A stretch of DNA of 64,000 nucleotides, from positions 124,001-188,000 of the forward strand of contig NZ_FLOB01000003.1 of the NCBI RefSeq assembly GCF_900089775.1, in the 5' to 3' direction. Under the pieces are notes generated by a model that searched no databases, was not told the DNA's origin, and saw only the letters and a program-made list of their open reading frames with translations. This stretch comes from Marinomonas spartinae (GTDB taxonomy: Bacteria > Pseudomonadota > Gammaproteobacteria > Pseudomonadales > Marinomonadaceae). This document shows, one piece after another, positions 1 through 10,448 of the stretch. The stretch's first letter is position 1, and the number at the start of each line of letters is the position of its first letter. The position numbers and the translations under genes were made by a program.

Positions 1-505
1 CCCACGCTCCTCGCGGCTTTAATTGCAAACTATCAATACGCAATGAGGTTAAAGATAATACCTGACTAATCAAACCAAACTGTTTTAATACCACATCACT
101 CGAATCTTCCGGCCCTAATAATTTAGGAAGCGGCAAATTAGGGATGCTTTTAGGCGATATAATCACCGCCCCTGTGGTAATGACTTGCCCATCGTTCCAG
201 TATGCTAGCGGCTCATGTTCGTGCACAACCACCTGCAAGGTATTTGGCCAAACTTTACGAACCTCTACGCTTTGCACCCATTGCGGTGACAAAGCCACCG
301 CTTTTATCTGCGAAATAGAAGTGGTTAGCAAGCTTTTACCCAGCAAACTAGTGTAATCTTTTTGTAATTGATCACGAGAGCTATATTTGAGCTGCCCTTT
401 AATCTCAATAGCATGAATAGCAAACCAACTTTCCGGCGATTCTTTACCCTGAAAAACGGCTATCACAATCAATAAAATAGCACCAATAAGCGCAGCTATT
501 CTCAT
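1..505 (-). CDS. ftsQ: Cell division protein FtsQ, partial (C-terminus beyond window)
   Basis: FtsQ is an inner-membrane bitopic protein that links FtsBL to the rest of the divisome. About 168 codons are visible. Residues 3-17 form a hydrophobic segment, and a POTRA-like region follows (IEIKGQ near residue 34, WVQSVEVRKVWPNTLQVVV near 75-93). It lies 3 bp downstream of the ddl stop, the usual dcw position. The ATG is preceded in frame by AGG and then the ddl TAA, so the protein cannot be extended upstream. It therefore has almost no cytoplasmic N-tail, unlike E. coli FtsQ. The C-terminal beta domain is cut off by the window edge. Confidence 0.88.
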   Translation of the reverse strand, partial: MRIAALIGAILLIVIAVFQGKESPESWFAIHAIEIKGQLKYSSRDQLQKDYTSLLGKSLLTTSISQIKAVALSPQWVQSVEVRKVWPNTLQVVVHEHEPLAYWNDGQVITTGAVIISPKSIPNLPLPKLLGPEDSSDVVLKQFGLISQVLSLTSLRIDSLQLKPRGAW

Positions 506-508
506 CCT

Positions 509-1462
509 TTAATCACACCCATGTTGCAACCAAGCATTTTGTGCAATTTTTTCAACCAATGAGGCATAATCCAAACCAACATACGCTGCTGCCATAGGCA
601 CTAAACTATGGGAAGTCATACCTGGCGAAGTATTTACTTCCAACACCCAAAATTTTCCCGCTTTATCACGCATCACATCAACACGCCCCCAACCTCGACA
701 ACCAAGAGACTGATAAGCTTCTAACGCTAGGTTTTGCAATTCATGTTCATCGTCTTCACTTAAGCCACATGGCAATAAATACTCTGTATCATCAGCAATA
801 TACTTAGCTTCATAATCATACAACTCATGGCTTGCTGAGGCTTTGAGCCCAATAGCGGGATAGGCTACGTCATCAATAACACTTACCGTAAACTCAGGGC
901 CCTCAACAAACTCTTCAATTAAAATATCAGAATCGAATTCGAGCGCGTTCTGCAAAGCCACTTCCAGTTGCTGGCGATTATTGGCTTTATTAATACCGAA
1001 AGTCGAACCTTCTCTCGATGGTTTAATAATCATAGGGTAGGATAACTCGCTCTCTATGACAGCAACATCGGCTTCATACTCGAACGATAGATACATCGGC
1101 GTCGCTAGCCCAATTCCCTGCCAAAAGCGTTTCGTCATGACTTTATCCATCGCCAACCCGCATGCCAAAGGCGAACTTCCCGTGTAAGGTTTACCGAGCA
1201 TATCTAGTAAAGCCTGTATATGGCCATCTTCGCCTTCACCACCATGCAATGCAATAAATGCCATATCGAAATGTGTTTCTTGTAACTGCTTTATAGGATC
1301 AAGTAATCCTTCTGGGCCGTAAAGATCGAGTGTTACTACCCGATAGCCTTTTTCTTGCAATCCATTCGCCACAAGCGGTCCACTTTGTAAAGACACCTCA
1401 CGCTCTGCAGAACGTCCGCCATAAATGACAGCGATGGTCGCTTCTTCCAGTAATATAGACAT
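509..1462 (-). CDS. ddlB: D-alanine--D-alanine ligase
   Basis: This ATP-grasp enzyme joins two D-Ala in the cytoplasm for addition by MurF. Visible are the N-terminal AVIYGGRSAEREVS motif, IIKPSREGSTFGI in the ATP-binding part, and the C-terminal Mg-binding EVNTSPGMTSHSL. Length is about 317 residues, normal for the family. The frame opens with a GTG at 1477 inside murC, but that codon has no ribosome binding site. The ATG at 1462, just after the murC stop and with GGA about 10 nt upstream, is preferred. It lies between murC and ftsQ, as in other gammaproteobacterial dcw clusters. Confidence 0.93.
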   Translation of the reverse strand: MSILLEEATIAVIYGGRSAEREVSLQSGPLVANGLQEKGYRVVTLDLYGPEGLLDPIKQLQETHFDMAFIALHGGEGEDGHIQALLDMLGKPYTGSSPLACGLAMDKVMTKRFWQGIGLATPMYLSFEYEADVAVIESELSYPMIIKPSREGSTFGINKANNRQQLEVALQNALEFDSDILIEEFVEGPEFTVSVIDDVAYPAIGLKASASHELYDYEAKYIADDTEYLLPCGLSEDDEHELQNLALEAYQSLGCRGWGRVDVMRDKAGKFWVLEVNTSPGMTSHSLVPMAAAYVGLDYASLVEKIAQNAWLQHGCD

Positions 1463-1466
1463 AGAG

Positions 1467-2891
1467 CTAAATTCCACTATTCGCTAATGCTTTTGAGATC
1501 AAACCGATATCTCCCGCCCCTTGGGTAATCATCAAGTCCCCATTCTTAAGTACATTAGACAATATCGAGCGTAGATCAGATGCATTAGCCACATGAATAG
1601 GATCGACGGTACCTCGCTGACGAATACTGCCACACAAAGAGCGACTATCAGCCCCATTAATAGGCGTCTCACCTGCTGGGTACACATCCAACAACAGAAG
1701 GACATCCACTTGTGACAAAACTCTCACAAAATCTTCGTACAGATCACGGGTCCTTGAAAAACGGTGTGGCTGGTACACCATCACCAATCGCTTCTCAGGC
1801 CAACCTGCTCGAATTGCCTTAATTGTCGCTTCCACCTCACTTGGATGGTGACCATAATCATCTACAAACATCACCTGCGAGCCATCTTCTAGTTCCAACG
1901 GTGTCTGCTCTTGGAAACGGCGACCTACTCCCTCAAAGCCCATCAATCCAGATTGAATAGCCGCAGGATCTACACCAAGATCAGAAGCTACCGCAATGGT
2001 TGCCAACGCATTAAGAACATTATGACGCCCTGGCATTGGCAAACGTATTTTGAGTGGTTGCTCTTGATCAGGACAATGCGCCAAAAACTCACAATAGCGA
2101 CCTGTTTGCATGATATCGGTCGCATAGAAATCGGCCTCAACATCGATACCATAAGTCAAAACTGGACGACTCAGCGAGGGCAATATTTCCCTAACATTCA
2201 CATCGTCAACACATACCACAGCCAAACCATAGAAAGGCAAATTGTGTACAAACTCGACAAAGGTTTGTTTTACCTTTTCAAAATCACCTTGGTAAGTATC
2301 CATGTGGTCTTCGTCGATATTAGTAATAATCACCGTTTGAGGCTGCAAATGCAGAAACGATGCATCGCTTTCATCCGCTTCCGCTACTAAGTAGGCACTG
2401 CTACCTAACTGGGCATTTGCGCCCGCGCTCGTTAAACGGCCACCAATGACAAATGTGGGGGCCTCACCTGTCGCCGCCAGAACAGACGCCATTAAACTGG
2501 TCGTGGTTGTTTTTCCATGAGTTCCGGCAATGGCAATACCATGACGGTAACGCATTAATTCCGCCAACATCTCGGCCCGACGAACGATAGGAATACGATG
2601 CTCTTTCCCCCACTGAATTTCAGGGTTTTGAAGATTAATAGCGGTCGATACGACAATCACATGCGCATCATGGACATTACTCTCTTGATGACCAAGATAA
2701 ATGGTAATACCTAACTCAGCTAAACGATCGGTAACCGCAGACGACTTTAAGTCAGATCCTGACACCTGATACCCTTGATTATGTAACACTTCTGCAATGC
2801 CACACATCCCGACACCACCAATACCGACAAAATGAATATTTTGAATGCGTCGCATTGTGGGGATATCGTACTGAAACTTGTTTCCTATCAT
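1467..2891 (-). CDS. murC: UDP-N-acetylmuramate--L-alanine ligase MurC
   Basis: MurC adds L-Ala to UDP-MurNAc, the first amino acid of the stem peptide. It shows the Rossmann-like N-terminus ([17 protein letters not shown]), the Mur-ligase ATP loop [10 protein letters not shown] and the central-domain DEDHMDTY segment. The chosen ATG at 2891 overlaps the murG stop as ATGA and has AAGG 8 nt upstream, giving 474 residues. A TTG six codons earlier is less likely. The N-terminus then matches E. coli MurC, which also has a short extension before MRRxxxIHFVG. Confidence 0.95.
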   Translation of the reverse strand: MIGNKFQYDIPTMRRIQNIHFVGIGGVGMCGIAEVLHNQGYQVSGSDLKSSAVTDRLAELGITIYLGHQESNVHDAHVIVVSTAINLQNPEIQWGKEHRIPIVRRAEMLAELMRYRHGIAIAGTHGKTTTTSLMASVLAATGEAPTFVIGGRLTSAGANAQLGSSAYLVAEADESDASFLHLQPQTVIITNIDEDHMDTYQGDFEKVKQTFVEFVHNLPFYGLAVVCVDDVNVREILPSLSRPVLTYGIDVEADFYATDIMQTGRYCEFLAHCPDQEQPLKIRLPMPGRHNVLNALATIAVASDLGVDPAAIQSGLMGFEGVGRRFQEQTPLELEDGSQVMFVDDYGHHPSEVEATIKAIRAGWPEKRLVMVYQPHRFSRTRDLYEDFVRVLSQVDVLLLLDVYPAGETPINGADSRSLCGSIRQRGTVDPIHVANASDLRSILSNVLKNGDLMITQGAGDIGLISKALANSGI

Positions 2892-3958
2892 TTTATTAAC
2901 CTTAAACAATTTGCAACTACATCATGAGTCGCATTAGGATGGGCAACTTGTTGTGCCTGCTCTCCCATTTCTACTAATATGGATTCGTTCTCTAGCAAAG
3001 GAGCCAATAGCTCAATCACCTTGTCACTTGTTAACTCAGGTTGCGGCAACAAAAACGCCGCCCCCACACGCTCTAAATGGCGCGCATTTTCTGTCTGATG
3101 ATCGTCAATGGCATAAGGATACGGCACTAAAATAGAAGGCAGTCCAGCTACCGCTAGCTCACTTACCGTCATGGCCCCCGCACGACATAGTACAATGTCG
3201 GCCCAATAATAGGCTTGATTCATGTTATCCAGATAAGCTTCTACACGCGCTGAAACATTCGCCTTTTTATACAGCCCTAGAACATCATCAAAGTTTCGTT
3301 TTCCAGTCTGATGCCACACATCTAGGCGCTGAGAAAAGGGCCATTTTGATAACACCTCAGGCATAATATCGTTAATGGCTTTTGCCCCTAAACTCCCCCC
3401 AACAACCAAAAGCTTTAATGGACGAACCTTTGTATCACGTGGGGCACGAATATCTTGCTTCAAAATATCAGCGCGCACAGGATTACCGACGAGAATCCCC
3501 TTTGGCAACGCCCTATCAAACGCCTGCAAACTAACATTAGCAACTTTAGCAAGCAACTTATTCGTGGTTCCCGCTATGGCATTCTGTTCATGAATTACCA
3601 AAGGGATTCCCAATAATTTTGCGGCCACCCCACCAGGTCCAGCGACAAAACCGCCCATCCCTAAAACAACGGAGGGTTTCTCTTTTTGTAAAAAAGCAAA
3701 TGCTTGGCCAATTGCATGCAAAACCCGAAAAGGCGCCGCCAATAGCCCAAATATTCCTTTCCCCCTCACACCTTTAATGGAAACGGTATAAATCGTAATA
3801 TCATGCTGAGGAACTAGGCTTTCTTCCATGCCGCCTTTAGAGCCTAACCAAAAAACCTCAAAGCCTTTTTCTTTAAATTGTTGCGCACAAGCCAGTGCAG
3901 GATATATATGCCCACCGGTACCACCAGCCATAATGACAACGCGCTTAATATCAGTCAT
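2888..3958 (-). CDS. murG: UDP-GlcNAc--undecaprenyl-PP-MurNAc-pentapeptide GlcNAc transferase MurG
   Basis: MurG converts lipid I to lipid II on the cytoplasmic face of the inner membrane (GT28, GT-B fold). The N-terminal glycine loop [14 protein letters not shown], the second glycine loop [12 protein letters not shown] and the donor-site segment [12 protein letters not shown] are present. The ATG at 3958 lies within the last codons of ftsW and gives 356 residues, close to E. coli's 355. A TTG four codons upstream is not preferred. It overlaps murC by ATGA. Confidence 0.95.
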   Translation of the reverse strand: MTDIKRVVIMAGGTGGHIYPALACAQQFKEKGFEVFWLGSKGGMEESLVPQHDITIYTVSIKGVRGKGIFGLLAAPFRVLHAIGQAFAFLQKEKPSVVLGMGGFVAGPGGVAAKLLGIPLVIHEQNAIAGTTNKLLAKVANVSLQAFDRALPKGILVGNPVRADILKQDIRAPRDTKVRPLKLLVVGGSLGAKAINDIMPEVLSKWPFSQRLDVWHQTGKRNFDDVLGLYKKANVSARVEAYLDNMNQAYYWADIVLCRAGAMTVSELAVAGLPSILVPYPYAIDDHQTENARHLERVGAAFLLPQPELTSDKVIELLAPLLENESILVEMGEQAQQVAHPNATHDVVANCLRLIK

Positions 3959-5168
3959 TACTCGTCTCAATATTGGTTAATTTGTTTTGTTTTGGGGTTG
4001 GTTTATCTTTTTCTACCTGAGCAGACTCTATACGTTTATTTTCAATATCCACCCGCGCAATAACAAACAAACTGGCCAAGGTAATAATTAAACTACTGCC
4101 ACCATAACTTATTAAAGGCAGTGTTAAACCTTTCGTTGGTAAAAAGCCGGTATTCACCCCAATATTAATAATCACTTGAGCCAAAATCAGGATAGAAAAA
4201 CCAAAACAGACATAACCAGCAAATGGACGCGATAGAGCCATCGCTTTATTACCTATTTTGAAGGCACGACTTACCATTACGCCAAATAGCAAAATCAAAA
4301 CAATGCCACCAAGTAGTCCCGTCTCTTCTACCCAAATAGAAAAAACAAAGTCAGTATGTGCCTCAGGTAAATAGGACAGTTTCTGCACGCTATTCCCCAA
4401 ACCAAGACCAAACCACTCACCTCGACCATAAGCAATTAATGCTTGGCTTAATTGGTAACCTTCATTAAATGGATCAGCCCACGGGTCAATAAAATTCATT
4501 AAACGCTTCATACGATAGCTTTCTGATATGGCCACCACCCCAAGCATCAAAACAGCACCCGCCAACAACAGAAGAAACTGATAAAGCGGCGCCCCTCCAA
4601 GAAACAGCAAAGCCATTACGGTACCCAAAAGCACCACAGAAGCGCCAAAGTCGGGTTCAAACAATAGGAAAAGCAGGAAAATACTACATAGGCATAAAGG
4701 CAGGAAAAAGCCTACCCAACCGCTTCGCACTCGCTCAGCCCGACGCACAAGATAACCGGACACATACACAACCATACAAACCTTTGCGACTTCAGAGGCC
4801 TGTAAATTAAACACCACCAAATTAATCCAGCGACGACTACCGTTTACTGTTTTACCTATCCCTGGCAGCAACACCATAATTAGCAACGCCAGAGAGATAG
4901 CCATGAGCAGTATGCCCCACTTTTGCAACTGTTCAGTTGGAAGCGACAACATCACCCACCCCAGAGCGACTCCCATTCCTAAATACAAAATCTGGCGCCA
5001 CATGAAAAAGGTATAATCGTTATGCTGATCCACTGATATAGAAATAGAGGCACTGGATACCATCACAATTCCCAGCGCCAACAAAGACACAACAGAAGCA
5101 ATAAAAATAGAATCTACTTGGCTAAACTCACGCCAAGAGACGCGGTCAAAAAAGCGCAGCCAATTCAT
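3951..5168 (-). CDS. ftsW: Septal peptidoglycan polymerase FtsW
   Basis: FtsW is a SEDS-family glycosyltransferase that polymerises lipid II at the septum with FtsI. The 405-residue protein has about ten hydrophobic segments from residue 20 on. It carries SEDS signatures such as SRRWINL, EPDFGAS, PEAHTDFVFSIWVEE (with the conserved catalytic-region Asp) and LPLISYGGSSL near the C-terminus. It starts at an ATGA overlap with murD and ends within the start of murG. The last 35 residues are polar and lysine-rich, presumably cytoplasmic. Confidence 0.95.
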   Translation of the reverse strand: MNWLRFFDRVSWREFSQVDSIFIASVVSLLALGIVMVSSASISISVDQHNDYTFFMWRQILYLGMGVALGWVMLSLPTEQLQKWGILLMAISLALLIMVLLPGIGKTVNGSRRWINLVVFNLQASEVAKVCMVVYVSGYLVRRAERVRSGWVGFFLPLCLCSIFLLFLLFEPDFGASVVLLGTVMALLFLGGAPLYQFLLLLAGAVLMLGVVAISESYRMKRLMNFIDPWADPFNEGYQLSQALIAYGRGEWFGLGLGNSVQKLSYLPEAHTDFVFSIWVEETGLLGGIVLILLFGVMVSRAFKIGNKAMALSRPFAGYVCFGFSILILAQVIINIGVNTGFLPTKGLTLPLISYGGSSLIITLASLFVIARVDIENKRIESAQVEKDKPTPKQNKLTNIETSND

Positions 5169-6517
5169 AACGCGGTAACCAAGCGAGCAAAATGCTCACC
5201 ACGAACTTCATAGTTTTTGTACATATCCAAACTCGCACAGGCAGGTGAAAGCAACACAATATCGCCCTCTTGCGCTTCCTGCTGAACCATCTCAATAATC
5301 TCATCCAACGTGTTAAAAAAAGCATATTCAGACGTGTCTGGTAAGGCATTGGCAATAATATGCGCATCCTTACCGAATAAATATGTTTTACGAACAAACT
5401 CAGCGACTGGTCTCGCCAAAGGGGAAAAGTCAGCCCCTTTGCCTTCTCCTCCAGCAATCAGCAAAATATTTTTTTGTGAGGCTTGTCCCAAACCTTGTAG
5501 CGCCGCTAACGTCGCCCCGACATTTGTCCCTTTAGAATCATTAATATAAGTAACACCTTGATGCACTCTGACATTTTCACAGCGATGAGTTAGGCCTCGA
5601 AAGGTTCTTAATGCCTCTGCGATTCTTTCATCCTGAACATCAAGCCCTAATAGCTCAATCATGGCGAGAGCGGCTAAAACATTGGCATGATTATGAGAGC
5701 CTTGTAGAGCAATATTGGAAGTGTGATATAGACGCTGAACCCCTCGGCAAAGCCAAGCCCCATTATCATCGTCGGCCAACATGCCATACTCATTTAAATC
5801 TGGGCTTTTAGTGGTGAATGCACGCACAGGTACCCCTTCAGGCAACAATGGCGCTGTCAGAATATCCTGCTTATTACAAACCGCCGACTTGCATCCGCGA
5901 TAAACTCGTTGCTTAGCTCTTTGATATTCATACAAATCCTCATAGCGATCCATATGATCTTCTGACACATTCAGAATACAAGCTAAATCGGCCTTTAATG
6001 CTACCGTGGTTTCAAGCTGAAAACTCGACAACTCAAGTACATAAAAATCGACACCTGCACTTAGCAAATCCAAAGCAGGTACACCAAGATTGCCACCTGC
6101 AATGGCCTTTTTGCCACAGGCCTCCAACAGAAAAGCAACCAGTGTCGTCACCGTGCTTTTTGCATTTGACCCAGTAATAGCTATATAAGGCGCATTGGCG
6201 TAATCACAAAACAGATCAATATCACCACGCATAGCCACCCCTTTTTTCGCCAGCGCAGCCAATTCAGTGGTCTTTAATGATATACCTGGGCTTACATACA
6301 GCTCCGTCACAGGCAATGTCTCAAGCACAGACAAACCACCAGTAAAAATTCGTTCAGCAGGACATAATAACTTAGCTTGCTCTAACCCTGGTGGATTCTC
6401 TCGCGAATCCACTATGTAAAAATCGATGTTTTGGCTCGCTAAAAAACGTACACAAGACAGCCCTGTCGCCCCTAAACCAACGACCGCTCTAATTCGATCC
6501 GATCCAATTAACGACAT
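5165..6517 (-). CDS. murD: UDP-N-acetylmuramoylalanine--D-glutamate ligase MurD
   Basis: MurD adds D-Glu to UDP-MurNAc-L-Ala in the cytoplasm. The 450-residue protein has an N-terminal dinucleotide-type loop (VVGLGATGLSCVRFL), the ATP loop AITGSNAKSTVTTL near residue 115, and the SEDHMDRY and NDSKGTNVGAT segments typical of Mur ligases. The loop has Ala where many family members have Gly (SNAKST), which also occurs in other gammaproteobacterial MurD proteins. It lies 12 bp after mraY and overlaps ftsW. Confidence 0.95.
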   Translation of the reverse strand: MSLIGSDRIRAVVGLGATGLSCVRFLASQNIDFYIVDSRENPPGLEQAKLLCPAERIFTGGLSVLETLPVTELYVSPGISLKTTELAALAKKGVAMRGDIDLFCDYANAPYIAITGSNAKSTVTTLVAFLLEACGKKAIAGGNLGVPALDLLSAGVDFYVLELSSFQLETTVALKADLACILNVSEDHMDRYEDLYEYQRAKQRVYRGCKSAVCNKQDILTAPLLPEGVPVRAFTTKSPDLNEYGMLADDDNGAWLCRGVQRLYHTSNIALQGSHNHANVLAALAMIELLGLDVQDERIAEALRTFRGLTHRCENVRVHQGVTYINDSKGTNVGATLAALQGLGQASQKNILLIAGGEGKGADFSPLARPVAEFVRKTYLFGKDAHIIANALPDTSEYAFFNTLDEIIEMVQQEAQEGDIVLLSPACASLDMYKNYEVRGEHFARLVTAL

Positions 6518-6529
6518 ATCAGCTCCTAA

Positions 6530-7612
6530 TCAGCGAACTTTTAGTGTGGCCAAACCAATTAAGACAAGGCAAACCGTAATAATCCAAAAGCGTACAATGA
6601 CTTTTGGTTCTGCCCATCCTTTTAATTCAAAATGGTGATGTATTGGGGCCATTCTAAAAATACGACGTTTGGTCAATTTATAAGAAGCCACTTGCAAAAT
6701 AACCGACACGGTTTCCATAACAAACACCCCCCCCATAACAAACAGCACCAGTTCTTGGCGAACCACGACAGCAATCGTCCCCAGAGCCGCTCCCAAAGCC
6801 AAAGAGCCAACATCCCCCATAAAAACTTGAGCGGGATAAGTGTTGAACCATAAGAAACCAAGACCCGCCCCAACCATAGCAGAACAGAAAACAAGCAACT
6901 CTCCAGAACCATGCACGTATGGGATCAGTAGATAATCGGCAAACTTCACGTTACCCGTAAGATACGCAAACACACCTAAAGCCGCTCCAACCAAGATCGT
7001 TGGAACAATTGCCAAACCATCCAAACCATCCGTCAAATTAACAGCATTACTGGTTCCCACAATCACAAAATACGTCAAAACAATAAAGAATATGCCTAAG
7101 GGTAAGGCTAAGTTTTTAAAGATAGGAATTAAGAGCGAAGTTTCGGCAGGCGTTGTCGCAATGGAATATAAATAACAAGCTGCACCAATGGCAATCAAGC
7201 TCTGCCAAAAATATTTCCAGCGCGCAGGTAGACCTTTCGAGTTTTTCTCCACTACCTTACGATAATCATCCACCCAACCGACAACACCAAATGCCAGCAT
7301 CACTATCAACACCAACCAAACATAATGGTTACGTAAGTCACCCCACAATAAGGTACTGACACTGATTGAAAAAATAATTAAAGCCCCACCCATTGTTGGT
7401 GTGCCGGCCTTACTTAAGTGAGATTGAGGACCATCACTACGCACCGCTTGACCAATTTGTAAGCGCTGCAATAGTGAAATAACTCGATTACCGATTAACA
7501 AAGAAATCGCTAAGGCAGTTAATACTCCCAAAATAGCGCGTAGAGACAAGTAGTTAAATACAGAGAAAAAAGTATGGTATTTGCTCAAGTAGTCAGTTAA
7601 CAAGAGTAGCAT
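6530..7612 (-). CDS. mraY: Phospho-N-acetylmuramoyl-pentapeptide-transferase MraY
   Basis: MraY moves phospho-MurNAc-pentapeptide onto undecaprenyl phosphate to make lipid I. The protein has 360 residues, the same as E. coli, with about ten membrane segments. Family motifs are visible: GTPTMGG, the DDYRK segment, [14 protein letters not shown] with the conserved Asp pair, [11 protein letters not shown] and [13 protein letters not shown]. It sits between murF and murD. Confidence 0.97.
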   Translation of the reverse strand: MLLLLTDYLSKYHTFFSVFNYLSLRAILGVLTALAISLLIGNRVISLLQRLQIGQAVRSDGPQSHLSKAGTPTMGGALIIFSISVSTLLWGDLRNHYVWLVLIVMLAFGVVGWVDDYRKVVEKNSKGLPARWKYFWQSLIAIGAACYLYSIATTPAETSLLIPIFKNLALPLGIFFIVLTYFVIVGTSNAVNLTDGLDGLAIVPTILVGAALGVFAYLTGNVKFADYLLIPYVHGSGELLVFCSAMVGAGLGFLWFNTYPAQVFMGDVGSLALGAALGTIAVVVRQELVLFVMGGVFVMETVSVILQVASYKLTKRRIFRMAPIHHHFELKGWAEPKVIVRFWIITVCLVLIGLATLKVR

Positions 7613-7626
7613 GAGAGGATTTATTC

Positions 7627-8973
7627 CTAATTCATTATAATATCAATCACATTTTCCATCTGAGAAGAGCGCGACCCCTTAATCAAAATGGCATGTGCTT
7701 CATTAAGCGGCTGAATCACAGCCGCCGCTTCACTATGGTCTTGGCACATAACGACCTCACCACCTGCGGCTTTAAACGCCTCAGCAGCAATCGCAGCAAT
7801 GGGCCCAACACTCACTAAACACGATACATTTTTTGCATTTGCATACCGCCCTAGCGAGGCATGTATTTCATCTCTTTGACTACCTAACTCTCCCAAAGCA
7901 CCTAACACTAGCCATGTTTTCTCAACTGGTTGCATCGTTAACACATCAATTGCCGCCTCTACTGATTTTGGGCTGGCATTGTAACAATCATTAATTAACA
8001 AGGCGTTATTTTTTGTTGCTAACCGCTCTAATCGGCCTTTTACTTGAACGGGCACTCGTAGCACCTTAACCGCATCAACAAATACCACCCCCGTCGCCAT
8101 CAATGCCAACACCACCGCCATACCATTAGCAATCTGATGCTTACCTGCACAACCTATTTCAACGTTAACCTCTTGACCTTGATAACAAAATACAGCCCGA
8201 CTGGATTGCGCATTTAACTGAATATCTTTGGCATATAGCTGGGCTTTAGGTGAAAACCCAAAAGACATAACCTGCCGACCTGCCGCCAAACCATACCAAT
8301 AATCAAAAAAGCCATCATCTGCATTCAAAATCACTGTTGCCGTCTCTTTCGCTCCGGTAATCAGTTCGCCCTTTTCTATCGCGATTCCCTCTAAGCTACC
8401 AAACCCCTCAAAATGACTACCGCTTGCATTGGTCAAAATCACCACATCAGCATAAATACTGTAGGATAACTTTTTGATTTCACCGGGAAAACTTGTTCCA
8501 GCCTCAATAACAGCAACATCGTGCTGAGGCATTAATTCTAATAAAGTCTGAGGGACACCAATTTGGTTATTTAAGTTGGCGCGAGTTTTTAGCACACTTT
8601 TTCCTGTAAAAGATTGAGCCAACCAATCTTTTACAGTTGTTTTACCATTACTTCCCGTTATTGAAATAATGCTGCCATGAAATGTGTCCCGAATATGTCG
8701 AGCGACTCTCCCATAGGCATCCACTGTATTGGCCACTTTCACATAAGGAAGATTGGGCAGATCACGATCAGACAAAACAGCAACAGCACCTTGATTAATC
8801 GCATCCTGAGCAAAATCATGCCCATCAAAACGCTCTCCTTTGATCGCCACAAATAAAGCCCCCTTTGCGACTTTTCTCGTGTCGGTTACAACATCCGTAA
8901 AAAGCAGATCATCTGCCATCAACTGTCCGTCACATATTTTAGCAAGGAGAGAAAGAGTCATATCGATTAACAT
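7627..8973 (-). CDS. murF: UDP-MurNAc-tripeptide--D-alanyl-D-alanine ligase MurF
   Basis: MurF adds the D-Ala-D-Ala dipeptide made by Ddl, completing the cytoplasmic UDP-MurNAc-pentapeptide. The 448-residue protein shows [20 protein letters not shown] near the N-terminus, the ATP loop [14 protein letters not shown] near residue 105, and [15 protein letters not shown]. The ATG at 8973 has a strong AAGGGGGT about 8 nt upstream and overlaps the last codons of murE. A second ATG four codons in is possible but needs no preference. Confidence 0.95.
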   Translation of the reverse strand: MLIDMTLSLLAKICDGQLMADDLLFTDVVTDTRKVAKGALFVAIKGERFDGHDFAQDAINQGAVAVLSDRDLPNLPYVKVANTVDAYGRVARHIRDTFHGSIISITGSNGKTTVKDWLAQSFTGKSVLKTRANLNNQIGVPQTLLELMPQHDVAVIEAGTSFPGEIKKLSYSIYADVVILTNASGSHFEGFGSLEGIAIEKGELITGAKETATVILNADDGFFDYWYGLAAGRQVMSFGFSPKAQLYAKDIQLNAQSSRAVFCYQGQEVNVEIGCAGKHQIANGMAVVLALMATGVVFVDAVKVLRVPVQVKGRLERLATKNNALLINDCYNASPKSVEAAIDVLTMQPVEKTWLVLGALGELGSQRDEIHASLGRYANAKNVSCLVSVGPIAAIAAEAFKAAGGEVVMCQDHSEAAAVIQPLNEAHAILIKGSRSSQMENVIDIIMN

Positions 8974-10448
8974 AGTGCCAACCCCCTTAACGCTTCTTCT
9001 TTATCATCAAAGTGATGTTTAACACCTTGAATATCCTGATAAGTTTCATGCCCCTTACCAGCGATCAACACAATGTCCTGGTCAGAAGCGCTGGTAATCG
9101 CCCTTACTATCGCAACTCGGCGATCCACTTCAACCTGAAAGAAAGCATGCTCTGATACCCCCTCAACTGCATCGCGAATAATCCGCTCAGGGTCTTCTGT
9201 TCTCGGATTATCAGAGGTTAACCAAACATCATCAGCGTACTGTAAAGCCGTACTAAGCATGATGGGACGCTTACCACGGTCTCTATCTCCTCCACACCCA
9301 AATACACAAATCACACGTCCTGAAGAATGCTCTTTCAACGCTTCAAGAGCCACTTTTAATGCGTCAGGAGTATGCGCATAATCCACCACAACCGTTGGTC
9401 TATTACTGGCACTTGAAAGACTCTCTGCCGATACTTTCTCCATCCGACCAGGCGCGCCTTTTAACTCTTTTAGCGCAGAAATAAGCAATGCTTTATTTGT
9501 AGAAAATGACCATAGACTCGCCAAGGCAGCAAGGGCATTTTGGACATTGAAACGCCCCAGTAAAGGTAAAATTACCGACGTTTTACCCTGAGGATGACAC
9601 AGGGTAAACTCACAGCCTGCCGAGTGAAACTGCAAATCCGTCACATAGAAATCCGCTTTTTCATTAGACTCACTGTAGTAAAGGGTATTTGCTTTATCTC
9701 TCACAACCTCCGCCATAAAGAAAGCCTGAGGATCATCTAAACACAAAACCGCTTGTTCAACGGTTGGAAAAGAAAAAAGACGACGTTTTGCCAACGCATA
9801 AGCTTCCATTGTTCCGTGATAATCCAAATGATCTCGGGACAAATTTGAAAATACGGCTGTTTGGAAAGGAACACCGTATAAACGCCCTTGATCAAGAGCG
9901 TGTGATGACGCCTCAAAGGCAACAAAATCAACCCCTTGCCCTGCCATTTTGCTCAATAATTGATGCATAGACAACAAGTCAGGAGTCGTTTGTTTCGCCT
10001 CTTGAAGTTGGTCCAACGGTCCCACGCCAAATGTACCAATCAGCCCACTAACAAATCCGGTGGCTTGCGCCATTTGGGTAAGATAAAAGCAGATCGACGA
10101 CTTCCCATTTGTCCCAGTCACCGCCACTAGGTGCTTAGGAGGAAGACCAACCATGTAGTATAAACACTTAATTAAAACACTAGCTGGCTCTTCAACATGG
10201 ATAAGTTCTAAAACCGGATGAGACAAATTGAGATGACGAGGCACAACCGCCACACGGCCGCCCAGTGAAGCCACTTTATCCAAATAATCCCAACCATGAC
10301 TTGTCACCCCCGGAAGGGCAAAAAAGACGCCCGAAGCGTCTATTTTGCGACTATCTGTTTCTAAATGGGTATAGAAACAATCAGTCCTACTGCCTACTTG
10401 CTTAACAGCTGAAAAACTGAGCAATTGGGCATGCGTTAAATTTTCCAT
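8967..10448 (-). CDS. murE: UDP-MurNAc-L-Ala-D-Glu--meso-diaminopimelate ligase MurE
   Basis: MurE adds the third stem residue. The ATP loop VTGTNGKSSICF is near residue 110. The C-terminal DNPRTEDP motif (DNPR) is the signature of meso-diaminopimelate-specific enzymes, so the organism should make mDAP-type peptidoglycan, as expected for a Gram-negative. At 493 residues the length is normal. The ATG directly follows the ftsI stop with no spacer. Confidence 0.95.
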   Translation of the reverse strand: MENLTHAQLLSFSAVKQVGSRTDCFYTHLETDSRKIDASGVFFALPGVTSHGWDYLDKVASLGGRVAVVPRHLNLSHPVLELIHVEEPASVLIKCLYYMVGLPPKHLVAVTGTNGKSSICFYLTQMAQATGFVSGLIGTFGVGPLDQLQEAKQTTPDLLSMHQLLSKMAGQGVDFVAFEASSHALDQGRLYGVPFQTAVFSNLSRDHLDYHGTMEAYALAKRRLFSFPTVEQAVLCLDDPQAFFMAEVVRDKANTLYYSESNEKADFYVTDLQFHSAGCEFTLCHPQGKTSVILPLLGRFNVQNALAALASLWSFSTNKALLISALKELKGAPGRMEKVSAESLSSASNRPTVVVDYAHTPDALKVALEALKEHSSGRVICVFGCGGDRDRGKRPIMLSTALQYADDVWLTSDNPRTEDPERIIRDAVEGVSEHAFFQVEVDRRVAIVRAITSASDQDIVLIAGKGHETYQDIQGVKHHFDDKEEALRGLALC

